DNA of 64,000 nt, from assembly GCA_031772625.1 (NCBI GenBank), contig CM062815.1, positions 913,972,979 to 914,036,978 of the forward strand. The letters run 5' to 3'. Below, piece after piece: positions 1-10,547 of the stretch. The translations under genes were made by a program, and so were the position numbers. This stretch comes from Pinus tabuliformis. Taxonomy: Eukaryota; Streptophyta; Pinopsida; Pinales; Pinaceae. Position 1 is the stretch's first letter. Every line of letters begins with the position of its first letter. The notes beneath the pieces are model-generated. The model made no database searches and had not been told where the DNA came from. It was given only the letters and a program-made list of their open reading frames with translations.

Positions 1-1172
1 CTGCGATGATCTCCTCCACAAGTCCAACATGGCATGGGATCCTTATTCTGCTCCTCAGATCGGTGTCCCTATCCCCTATCTGATGCATTGAACTTATTAA
101 GTGGTGTTGCATTCTCTTTATTACATAAATCCTGAGGTCTTGCTCATTTCTTATCCCATTTTCCTTTGTTCTTTGCATTACCTCTCCAATCTAGCTTAGT
201 CTCAGACCTATGCTTCAATTTCTCATAGCAATGCCTTAGCTTTCGAATGGCCTCCTCCAATGATCTAGGCTCATCAAAAATCAATCCTGTCTTTGAATGC
301 AACCGGTAATCCACTAATGAACCTGTCGATATTGGCCTTCTCACCCGTGAGATAAGGCACATACCTCAGTAACTCCAAAAACCTGCTAGTGTACTCGTCA
401 TCTATCATGGACCCCATTTTTAGCTCATAAAATTATTTTTCCTTGTCATCAAATTATCTCTCTGACAAATTTTTCTTCTTGAATACTTGCTCAAACTCAC
501 TCGAAGTAAAATCCTCCTCATGGATGCATCTAAAATTCTTCACATCTTCTCATGAAATGTCTGCTTTAACTTTGAGACTAAATGTGGCCACTCTAGCTTT
601 CATGTTCTCTGAATAGTCATGCAACCTAAATAATTTCCTCATGCCAACAACCACGCCTCTGCATCATGTGGTTTCTTCTTATCTCCATCAAAAGTAGGTC
701 GCTTTGCTTTCTTAAACTCATCTGGAAAGTATCCCCTATCACTCCTCCTGTAAGGATGATAATTATGACGATCATGATGCCTATCTAAATCAGAACTAGA
801 ATAATACATGTGTCTATCCCCTCTGCTATCCAGAGTGTCCAACAATCTTCCATCTCTGGTCGTGTTATCTCTATTTGACCTGTGACCACCATGCAATCTA
901 CTACCATATGCCCCATTAGTTCTCTCCTCCTACTCATAGATGATTTGTTGTGGTCCCTATCGCTATACATCTGACAAGCTTTGAAGTATCACTGCATTTA
1001 CCTCTGCTAGCTTCTCATGTGCCTGCATGATTATGTCATTATTTGCCTTACAAATTATTATTTGTTCCTTTAACCTTCTCAGTGTAACTGCCAAATTAGA
1101 ATAGTTCCCAACACCATACTGCTCTTCTGATTCATAGGGAGAGTCTTTGTAGTCTACCATCTTGCTAGCCAT
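1..1172 (-). pseudogene. Ty3/gypsy element T, gag remnant
   Basis: Read on the minus strand from about 1172 down to the window edge, this is a decayed gag (capsid) gene of a Ty3/gypsy retrotransposon. Three open stretches remain. 1172-963 begins MASKMVDYKDSPYES and may be the original N-terminus. 896-639 contains the family hallmark KRPTFDGDKKKPHDAEAWLL. 362-144 contains EPRSLEEAIRKLRHCYEKLK, the usual region before the zinc knuckle. Recognisable gag sequence (RFLELLRYVPYL type) lies between them but is broken by frameshifts and stops. The gene lies just downstream of a PBS and LTR in the same orientation. Pol would lie beyond the left edge. Gag would form the virus-like particle, but this copy cannot be functional. 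Confidence 0.85.
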
Positions 1173-1855
1173 TTGATATTTCTTCCTGCAAGGTATATCA
1201 TGTCATCTAAACCAACTCACAATAAACCAACGTACCTTAGTATAGCTCGGGGAGGATACCTTGTCTGTAAGATCAACAAATCAACGTGATACATGTATAA
1301 CATAATCATGACAACATATAGAAACTCAATACATAAGCATATGACCATGCAACCGTCATTCTAGCTAGGGTCCAGTCATCAATGCATGACAATGTCAACA
1401 ACACATACTAAGACCTCATGCATGACAACAACCATCATTACATCACTATACACTTGACCATATGCAAACATGAACATGCATAAGAAATACGTAACCAACT
1501 ATACACATGCATACGCACATATGATCAAGCATGAATGAACGATACTTGAAACCAAACCTACAAGGATGATACATGCAACCAAACATACATGAATGTAAAC
1601 AATCATACAAGAATGTAACCAAGCATACAATAACAATACATATAAGCGACATAAATCGACATGTAACCATTTATACACTCACGACGATGCATTCCACAAT
1701 AACAACATCAACTTCCACATAACGACATCACTACAACCATGATCAAAATTATGCAGATGCAACAAGCACATGGAATGCAAGTGTAAGAGACACACGTGCA
1801 ATTGACATGCATGCATGACCAACACATAGCCCATCCAGCCTAAGGGGTGAACCAT
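1173..1855 (-). other. Element T leader, CATG-rich
   Basis: Untranslated leader between the PBS and gag of element T. No reading frame is convincing. From about 1290 to 1830 it is dominated by short loose repeats of the type catgcatgac, accatgcaac and catacatgaatgtaac. The small open frames here are by-products of this low-complexity composition. Confidence 0.55.
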
Positions 1856-1867
1856 GCTTTGATACCA
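1856..1867 (-). promoter_or_regulatory. Element T primer-binding site (tRNA-iMet type)
   Basis: On the minus strand this reads TGGTATCAAAGC, complementary to the 3' end of initiator tRNA-Met with one mismatch from the common TGGTATCAGAGC. It lies three bases inside the LTR end, as expected for the minus-strand DNA primer site. Confidence 0.85.
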
Positions 1868-2125
1868 CTCTGTAACACCCTCCTCCCACATCTACCCAAG
1901 CAACTGGCCAACCGGATTAAACATGCGATGAGAGGCCACTATGATATGATTTGACCTCCTAAGTCATGTTAAGGAAGTGGAACTGATGAAAACACATCAT
2001 ATAAACATTCAACATCAACATGAGGACCCTAAGGAACCAATACAACACTTTAGGTGGATTTCCCTTGGGTCCCATTGAACTTTTGGACAACTTAAACCCC
2101 AGTTTCTCTCATGTTATGGCCATGG

Positions 2126-2212
2126 CAGTGTTCAGGGACCTTTGGACGCTCTCACAGGCTTGCCTGCCAGCGTCCAGGGACTCCTTTTTCTAGTTCTGTG
2201 TCAACGTCCTAG
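2126..2212. repeat. GGACGC motif island in T LTR
   Basis: Inside the AT-rich LTR there is a GC-rich patch with cagggacc, ggacgct, agcgtcc, cagggac and acgtcctaggg, so the same hexamer recurs in both orientations within about 90 bp. It could be regulatory; function is not known. Confidence 0.5.
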
Positions 2213-2934
2213 GGAATTAAGCCACATTTTTAGGCCCAAGGCCTAGGTCACTGCCCAAAACTTCATGATACCTTCATAATAGTAAGATAACATAGAAACA
2301 ACAATACTGGTGCAATTACTTGAATAAGACCTTGACTGGACCCCTACTAGCCATGACAGGCATTTCGTCAAACATATCATGAATATGTTATCTATAGGTG
2401 TAAATAAGAAATTTGAGTATAGGGGTCTCATACTTAGCTGAGAATCGCTAAGAAACATTGATGCCTCAACACATCAACTGTCATTCCATCCACCATAGAT
2501 ATATTGATGATTCAATTACAAGTAAAAACATGATGAGAGTCATACATAGTTGTTGTCATAAAACACATACATAACCATCATAATAGTAGCATAAATACCA
2601 AAAAAAGTATAACCATATAAACCACATATAATCCATCAAAATGCTCATATATACACAAGGAGAAATAACCTTTCATTAATGATTCAAAATCCAAACCCGC
2701 GATGGGACTTCCACGTTCCACCAGGCCATAGAATGGCTGATCCAAATCTCTCTTCAGTCATTCACCCATGTGCCATATTTCAAGCATGAATGTGGGATCT
2801 CATAGAACACATCAATCGAAACTCATCCAGGGCTTCCAGAGGCCATCCACATCAACCCATCAAATCATGATTCCACCCACGGTCATACATCACAAAACCA
2901 TCATTAGATCAGTCTCTATCCCAACCATCTAGGG

Positions 2935-3172
2935 ATCTAGAGTGTTTGTTCCAATCAATACTCTAGGACTAGTAACTCAACCCACAACAATCGTCGGGCT
3001 CTAGAGCGTTTGTCCAACCAAGGCTCCAGGACTAGTAACTCAACCCACCAAGGGCTCTAGAGCATTTTTCCAACCAAGGCTACGGGGCTAGTAACTCAAC
3101 CCAAGTTGTTACAGGGCTCCAGAGCATTTTTCCAACCAAGGCTCTAGGATTTAGTAACTCAACCCAAGCTAA
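2935..3172. repeat. Four-copy tandem repeat in T LTR
   Basis: Four imperfect copies of a roughly 55-60-bp unit containing ggctctagagc, then tttgtccaaccaaggctc, then actagtaactcaaccca. Copies start near 2936, 2997, 3053 and 3113. Tandem blocks like this in LTRs are often promoter or enhancer repeats; that role is inferred. Confidence 0.75.
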
Positions 3173-3880
3173 GGAAGCATGAGGACCAACCAAAAACACA
3201 ACAAGGAAATAAACCCACAAACTCCATGGCTATCCAGGAAATGGCAAGGCTAGGCAATCCACTATCAATCTAGACAATCGTCCATGCTAGTGACAAATCA
3301 TGACCAAGAATCAACATGTATATGCCATGCATGCCAAAACTAGTGAAGAAATAATACATGCAACTCGGTATTTGCAAGAAAATTTGATGTAGCAGTTGAT
3401 CCGGATGCCCTCTTACACTTTCCTACTCTTCCTTTTTCTTCTTGCTCGAAACATACAAGTATGCCACACCCTCCAAGAGTGCTCCAACAAAAAACTATGT
3501 CTCCAAGAGTATGAGAGAGAGAGAGAATAATGAGAGAGCTCCAACACTAAACTGAAAAAAGGCTACCAACTGATCCTCAGAAGCATTTTTATGAATAAGG
3601 CCTCTATTTTCTTCATTTCCATTATTTTCCTTCATTTTTCTCCTCACATGAAACCTATGAAATTTCACCTCCCTTTTCTCCTAAATTCCATTATTTTCAT
3701 AAATAATTGTGCCAAAAATGCCATTTTTCCTTCCAAATCCTTAGCCATAAACAATCACAAGTGATCCCCATCACTAGGATTTTCCCAACATTCATCTTGG
3801 AATAAGTGTCCCATCATCCGTGGTTATTATTTTTCCTTTATTTACTTTTATTACATGGACTTTTCACCAGGGTTGTTACA

Positions 3881-4119
3881 TCCTTAAGCATCCAATTTAA
3901 ATAGATTCCTTTTCATGTGGCATCCACTTTTGATAAAGCAAGAGGGAACATAATATAAGGAGAGAGGGAACATTAGTATTTTTTAAAATTTATTATAAAA
4001 ACTCTTTGTCCACTGAGATACTTTCTTAATTGTTGAGAGTAATAATTACTGAATCAGAAACTTTGTTAGTGGTTGACAATGATTTATCAAGTATAATTTA
4101 CATTTTTGAGAAGACAATA
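3881..4119. other. AT-rich spacer
   Basis: No gene or repeat recognised between the T LTR and the LINE fragment. Confidence 0.4.
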
Positions 4120-4930
4120 TAGTAAGTCAGAAGATATTTAGATATGGGATTGAAAAAATTCATGTTTGAGACTCTCGTTACTTCTGTTATTTTATATGGA
4201 TGTGAGGTTTGGAGTTGTAGTATATATAGAGAGTCATGGAGGAAGATTGAGTAGATACATGTCAAGCAGTTTATAACCGAAAACCTAAGGATTAAAGAAA
4301 ATACTATCTACCATATCCCCCTGATTGAAGCAAGTCTTTCCTCCATTGAAAGCATGGCTATGACTAGGTATATTGTGTATAAGAAGTTATCCGACATGGA
4401 AGCCAAGAGGCTTCCTAAAATTAATTCTAACTCTAGACAAAACCCCCACATTTGGCTCAAGCGAGGATGGCCTAAGGATGTCTAGTCTTAGCTAGACCAT
4501 TAGGGGATAAAAAAGAGATAATGTTGCAAAACAAGGATCATATTAAAAATATTATTACTTCTAAATTTAAGCAGAAATTGTAGAGGGATAAAAAGTTAAG
4601 GGAAAAATAAACTAAAATGTTACGATGTGATCAACCCCAATCTCGCAAACCAAAAATATATATTTGTCTTGACTAGTGTGAAGAAGAAAATGAACATGGA
4701 TAAGATAAGAATTAATTCTCTTGAGCTTCATAGTGAAATTGGGCATTAGTCAATTCCCAATACACCATGGAATGAAAGAGTAGGTCCCTTGTATCATATT
4801 AAGAGGGTTGAAGATGAAAAACACTTTCTCTTTGATTTTCCATGTTATACTCACATTCAATTTAATTTTCAAAATATTTGTCACACTACTCACCTTCTCT
4901 TTTTCACTGATTTTCAAATATAGAAATAAA
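4120..4930 (+). pseudogene. LINE ORF2 C-terminal fragment
   Basis: Several short plus-strand stretches together match the C-terminal third of an L1-like LINE ORF2. There is an ILYGCEVWSC-like segment near 4192-4220, then WRKIEQIHVKQF-like and SLSSIESMAMTRYIVYKKL-like segments to about 4390. Near 4760-4860 is a VEDEKHFLFDFPCYTHIQF-like terminal zinc-finger region. The LINE at 16.3-19.5 kb has the same motifs in the same order (ILYGYELWASS, ETEKHFILECEAF). Frames shift and stops interrupt, so this is a 5'-truncated dead copy lacking endonuclease and the reverse-transcriptase core. Confidence 0.75.
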
Positions 4931-5409
4931 ATGTTAAAGAATTTTGATTAATCACTTACCTTATTAAGTCGAATAAACCATATAGAAAATCTTAGTAAAC
5001 ATTAATTATCATCCACTATTTTATTTTTGAGGCTAATGAGAACCATGACCCACCATGTGGGTAGTCCATAATCAAGATAGAAGACTTGGAAAACAAAAAT
5101 TTTGTGCCCCACATCTACAATTTGGAAAATGTAAATTTTGTGCCCCACATGTACAATCCATAATTAGAAAAACTCTCAAATCTATTTGATATACACAATT
5201 ACACAAAAAGCCCAACACTGAGAAATTTATCTAATTGCTAAGGCATTGATCGCCAAACTATGGAGGTCGTAGTCGATCAAAAAAGGAGATGACGACTTCC
5301 AGGGATTTCATCCTCATTAGCACCACAATAATGCTCATCTTTGTTTGTGTAAACAACTATCTGATTTATGATTATCAGAAAATTTTGAATGAGTACAGGC
5401 CGATATATA
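4931..5409. other. AT-rich spacer with a short direct repeat
   Basis: No gene is seen. A short segment, aattttgtgccccacat, occurs twice, near 5097 and 5134. The interval ends at the start of element V. Confidence 0.4.
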
Positions 5410-5832
5410 TGTTGGAAATAATACTGAGAGGGGGGGGGGTGAATCAGTATTAGCAACTCAAACACTTTTTCATTTTCATACTCAGGTTCATATACGCGGC
5501 TTCAGTTTAGGATAACCGCGTATATACGCGACTGTGTTAAATGCAACTAGCATACATACTATAATATTATGATTCAGTTAGTTTATCTTCAGTGAATGTA
5601 TCAGAACATTATTAACCATATTAATAGTAAAAAGGAGTAGTATAACAGAACAGATCATCACACATAAGCCACACACATGAACACCATGATATAAGGTGGA
5701 AACCCAATGTGGGTGAAAACCACCTACTGCAATTTGTTTCTATCTTCCTTTAATAAGAAACTTCTTTTACAATGTACTGGTCCAGTCCTTTACCAGTACG
5801 CAGGCTTCTACCTGCAGAAGGCTACAACCTTC
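5410..5832 (-). repeat. V 3' LTR, left part
   Basis: The first 423 bp of the LTR, closely matching 13373-13796. Near its start, AATACTGA (5420-5427) and TCAGTATT (5444-5451) flank a run of ten G. It stops abruptly in an aaccttc segment where element U is inserted. Confidence 0.9.
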
Positions 5833-6617
5833 TGTTGTGGCCGGCAACAACGCCCCTTTATTCATTTTAGTGTTGACCAAAATGCTAAATGAATGGGGAC
5901 CCTTAGTTAATTCTTAGGAAGAACAAGAGTTCCCTTTCCTCAAAATAATGTTACCATCATAAGCTTAGGTAGGTCTTTTGAATATTTTAAACCTAAGTCT
6001 ATGATAAGGAGAAAAATTTTAAAGTCGCGTTGCAAAAAGATAGGAAATGCCTCCATTTCTCTTTAAATATCAGTATGCAAGACCCTCGTGTTAAGTATGA
6101 CATCGCGTCGCAACAAAGTAATACTCGTAAGGAAAAACTTAAAGATTTACCGATCTGCGATAACACCGATCGCAAGATCGCATATCGCAGAAATGAGCCG
6201 GCAAGATTTGGCAAACATCAAACTTCTGCGATCTGCGATGTTGCGATCGCTGCGATATTGCGTTCTTGCGATTTGCGATGGCGCGATCTGCGATGGCGCA
6301 ATATGCGAGGTTACGTAAGGAAATCATAAGTCACTTCATTACGAATCCTTCGGGCATGCCATTCAAAGAAATGCCACTTACCATAATCTGACTCGAAATC
6401 ATGCACTTTTAATGATACTAAATGAATTAGTTGTCAGTTATTAAATGAAGTAAAGATGTGTGCCTTTGTAGAGAATTACTTCACGTAAGGTGGCATATTT
6501 GATACATCTGTTGCATTTAAAACTCTCCCATCACCTTTCTGGATCAGTCATTTCCATTTCACTCGTAATCTGCAGGAACGAAGAGCTAAGACGATTCAAA
6601 CCCAAACACAGGAAGAA
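5833..6617 (+). other. U leader region
   Basis: The upstream region of U has no reading frame I support. It contains the GCGAT island described separately. A segment near 6600 (cacaggaagaa) immediately precedes the ATG of the long frame. Confidence 0.45.
6147..6312. repeat. GCGAT motif island in U
   Basis: Within about 165 bp the pentamer GCGAT or its complement ATCGC occurs more than ten times, for example ctgcgatctgcgatgttgcg and tggcgcgatctgcgatggcg. The surrounding DNA is AT-rich, so the CpG-dense patch stands out. Confidence 0.75.
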
Positions 6618-9600
6618 ATGGGAAAGAAAAATAAAGCTCAAAGCTCTGAAGCGAAGGAAAAGACGAAGGAGATGGCACCTTTGTATACAGACACAACCTG
6701 TAACAGAGATGCAGGGATATCAACATGGGAAAGCAAGTACAGGCTGCTTGAAGAGGAAAATCCTAGAAGAATGAAGGTTGCTGTTGCCGCGGGCTCACAA
6801 CGCTCTTCTGAGGCATCCTTAGAGGAGCTAGCATGTTCATTTCTTCACAGGATAGCAGCAAGACCCAAAATTCTACCATATACGGATATGATCAAGTGGA
6901 TACTTGACAATGCAGACATGAACAACAAACAATTCAAAGTTCAAGGACACGAGCTCATCGGATCATTCGCTGCGCAAGATTTGAAGCTTATGTATCATCT
7001 TCCTGAACTGTAGGCAACTTACAATGCACAATTCGTCAAGAAATTTGCGGCAGAGAACCCAGACCTATCAGGGAACACCAAAGATTGGTCCAGAAAAGAG
7101 GAGCCGCTCAAAAAGGACAAAAACGGTATGTACAACACTGGTTCCCTCACCTCTCCGTATTGTTTTGCTGCGGCCATGCTTTGTAGGTTGTTTGGGATGT
7201 CGGATATCAATAAGTTTCCGTTTGAATGGCTACCATTAATTGATGCTGCCACAAATGCCGATATTATGGATTGGGCCAAGATCCTTTCTAATAATCTATA
7301 CACGGATGTTATCAATTACCGGTCTAAAAGATCCTTGTCTCAAAGGATCTATCCTCCTTTTTATCTGTCTGCATATATTATGGATTCTATTTGTTATGTG
7401 TCTAAATTTCCCATTATGGGTTGGAAATGGACTACCCAGGACCCATTACCTATCCATGTTTATCATAAGGTGTTATGGGATTCTCAGTTCGTCCCTCACT
7501 TCTACCAGATTTTCCACGGGCTTATTTTGCCCTTGTATAGAATAATGTATGATGAAGACCCCCCGAGGTGCTCACCCGAGGCACAAATAGACATCATCCC
7601 CATCGCAAGATGGTTCGGGGAAGAATGGTTTACCTATATTAGAGTGTTTGGAAGCACTGTACCTCCACATGTCCTACCTCTATATATTCCTGATAAACTT
7701 TTGGCTTGGGAAATTGCTTATCAAACCTGTTCAGAAGGCGGCCTGACCAAAGACCTAAAGGACAAAAAGAAGGCCATATGGCCTCAATTTCCTGTAGCTT
7801 GTGGGGCCTTCTCATTGTTCGATGTAGGTCACGCTTTCACCGAAGTGGAGAATGTGACGTGTCTACAATTATTTAAATTCCCAGCAAGGCCATTTGACCC
7901 AAATGATGTTGCCCAAGATTTCACAACGAACATCAAAATAAAAATATTCGTTGGAAAGAAAGATTTGTTTGATGATTTGTTTCAGAGTAGAAGCTCAATC
8001 CAAGAAATTTTGCGGGAAGCTCGGTCGAGGTTGTCTCCAGATGACCTCCAAAGGTTCATGTTATACAGGGAAAGAAGGCTGGCCAGTGTTCCTCTAGAGA
8101 ATCTGCGACTGCTCGCCAGAGAACCAACTCCAAGCATTAGCCTCAGTGGAAACTCTAGCACTTCCAGATCTAAATCCAACGCTGCGCAAGGAGTACCTGA
8201 ACATCCTAAAGAGTCTGGGTGTGACCAAGGAAGAAATGAAGAAATAACTAAAGATATAGCTCAGTCAAGTGCAATGTCGCAACAACAAGTGATCGCCTCC
8301 CCGCCAAGAGATGTTGCCCCTCCTGTCATCGAAGCACCACTCGTAACAACAGAACTGGACAAAGAATGGGAAACCTTCAATGAACTGATCAATCTTGAAG
8401 GGCAAGCCCCAAAAACACCTGTGAATAATACACAGGCAATGCAAGAAGTGGTTTCGACCATAGTCAGTAGTTTCACAGAAGCGGAGCACATCCCTATCGC
8501 TCCACCTTCTGAGCTTCTACTTAATGTAGAAGAAGTTCCCCCACTGGATGTATTCTATAGTCCCCAACACAAAGCAGTTGTAAGGAGACAGAGGAAGAAA
8601 AGAAAACTATAAAATACAGTGTCGCAAGATGCTGAACATTTGGACGTCTTATGGAAAGACCCCAACAATAACCCGACTGAAAATCTCACTAAGCTGTCTC
8701 AGATCGCAGGAGCGTATGCTTCTGCAACTATTGACAAGGCATCAGAAGTTCAGCAACTATTGAAAGAATAAGAAGATCAAATACAGCTGCTACAACGACA
8801 GTTGCATCAAGTCAATGCTAATATTGAAGCTTCCAAACAGCTCGAGAAGCTGCAGGAAGACTTTCAGCAGATGCCGATAGGCTATCAAAGAAGTCTAGAC
8901 GAGAAAGGAAAACAATTGCAGACTTTACAGGAAATGCATAAAGATGAACCTAAGCTGGCAGAATTTATTTCAGAATCTATTGGCTTAAATGAGCAACTAC
9001 TGCAGGAACAGGAAGAGTTGGGACGTAAAATATCATAGTGGAGTCACTATTGTGAGCTGAGCGATAAAATCACCAATCAAGTGATAGACTTGCGGAGTGA
9101 CTATGATCAAAGTGATAGACGGGTGACGGAATACTTAACTTGGCAGGATGAAGATGCAGGGAAAAGAGCAGGTGCTCCCAGGATAAATGAAAATCATAAA
9201 GAATTTCTCTTTAATAAATGGGACGATCAAATCAGGCAGGCGGAGCGAGTAGTGGAGACAGTAGCTACAAAGGCAAGCATTCTTATCGACTGTGTAAATG
9301 AGAATTTACACAGGGAAAATTTAATTGCAGAGACCACCCCGGGGTACCTACCAAATAAGTTACAACTGGAAGCAGAATGGAAGCAGAAAGCGCAGGCAAA
9401 GGGAAAAGCGATCCAAGCATTAAACCGGTTGAATTGGGAATGTTACTGGACATACTTGGTCAAACCACACAGTCAATGGATGATGGTGAAATGCATCATA
9501 AACGCGGCCAAAAAAGTAGTGCCAGCTCTCGTAGATGCTATTTTCGCAGCCCAACTCAGTGCAGAAGTCAGTCAGCTGACTCTCCTCAAGCCCATGATGA

Positions 9601-9635
9601 ACACTTGCAACTTTAAGGACCAAATTCAGAAGTAG
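6618..9635 (+). pseudogene. U long ORF, unknown protein (~1005 codons)
   Basis: One continuous reading frame starts MGKKNKAQSSEAKEKTKE and runs 3018 bp with no frameshift. It is broken only by four in-frame stops (TAG 7011, TAA 8610, TAA 8769, TAG 9036). The N-terminal part is basic and charged. The middle (about residues 170-460) is a globular, aromatic-rich segment with MYNTGSLTSPYCFAAAMLC and WFGEEWFTYIRVFGS. A Ser/Pro-rich linker ending RRQRKKRKL follows at 8592-8609. The C-terminal third is helical and probably coiled coil (Gln/Glu/Leu-rich, 8640-9300). I do not recognise the family; it is not reverse transcriptase, integrase, transposase or Gag that I can identify. The order (globular, linker, coiled coil) and the clean frame suggest it was a real protein until recently. 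A plant mobile-domain or transposon-associated domain is possible but unproven. Confidence 0.7.
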
Positions 9636-10547
9636 CCTTATTTTAGAATGTTGTTTTTCTTTTAATTAGATTAGAAAAAGGACGGTCATTTGAAAACCGC
9701 ATCCTAAATTTTGTAAAAATACTATTATTAGAATTAGGAAGTAGTATTTTAACCCTTCTTATGCATTTAGAGAAGGGTTCAGAAATTTTTCAAAAACTTG
9801 TCCTCGGAACATGCACTTCTGCACCCTCAGAGGAGGTTTTGATGAATGGATGGATCGAGATTTATTAATGTTTGCATTTGATGTCTGCTACTGATGTTGC
9901 ACTTTTGTACTCTTAGTAGATGTTAGAACAAGTAGAGATAAATCGTTTTTGCTTGAAGATTGTGAGTAGGAACCAGTCATAAATGGTACTTTTATCTCTT
10001 GACCATTTCTGCTTATATTCTTAAAGTGATATACAGTTTTCAGTTGTTTATATGTTAATGCATGAATGTGTGGGTTACCATTTGGCACTTCTGTACGGTG
10101 GAGTCATTTAATTGTGTTTAATATATGAATAACTTATTATGTGATATGTTGTTCACAACTATTTTGCTTAACTTTTTATGCAGAGCGGTTTATCTTAATT
10201 GATTTCTATGCTTATGATAGCTGAATGATCTTTATTACCAGTTATTGTTCGAAATCTCTTTACATCGCATAATAGAAGAAATACACCCCGGCTAGCGTAG
10301 AATAGATGTGTTGTTTCTCATTAGATTACAATAGCATAGAATTAGTTTAGAAGTTTGAATTAAATTAGCTTTAAGTACTTCTAGATCAAGATCATCCAAC
10401 TCTACACACACACACCCCTTAGATTGGAAATTGGTCCCATTATCCCCAGTCGGACCCGCTATACCAAACAGATAAGGAGCTGCCAACCAAGGTCCGGGCC
10501 GGGTGGGTATCCCCCTTGTTGTCGACCCAATTTTCGGGGCTTCAACA
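9636..10547 (+). other. U 3' noncoding region
   Basis: No gene is seen in these 0.9 kb. There is a short ACACACACACACC run near 10405. The terminal 50 bp are GC-richer and include cccccttgttgtcgaccc before the final CAACA. Confidence 0.45.

Larger units (their letters stand above)
1871..3880 (-). repeat. Element T 5' LTR
   Basis: A 2010-bp long terminal repeat. On the plus strand it begins TGTAACACCC and ends GGGTTGTTACA, the TG...CA termini typical of Ty3/gypsy LTRs. The PBS abuts its left edge, so in the element's orientation (minus) this is the 5' LTR. The bases after 3880 (tcctt) would be one copy of the target-site duplication; the other copy is outside the window. It holds a GGACGC-motif island and a short tandem repeat block. 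Confidence 0.85.
5833..10547 (+). mobile_element. Insertion U: 4.7-kb element with an orphan ORF
   Basis: U interrupts the V 3' LTR. The host sequence resumes exactly, and CCTTC is duplicated at 5828-5832 and 10548-10552, giving a clean 5-bp target-site duplication. The ends are TGTTGTGGCC and GGCTTCAACA, so the termini are TG...CA with a TGTTG/CAACA inverted pair. A 5-bp duplication with these ends points to a retroviral-type integrase, yet I see no direct terminal repeats, PBS or pol gene. It encodes one long protein with no recognised domain. It may be a strongly decayed or unusual non-autonomous LTR element. Confidence 0.8.

Noticed and set aside
7019-7315. Minus-strand frames antisense to the U ORF
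   Set aside because: Shadows of the long plus-strand frame with no independent support.
5833-10547. U as a classical LTR retrotransposon
   Set aside because: Termini and 5-bp duplication fit, but I found no direct terminal repeat, PBS or pol. Left open, not asserted.
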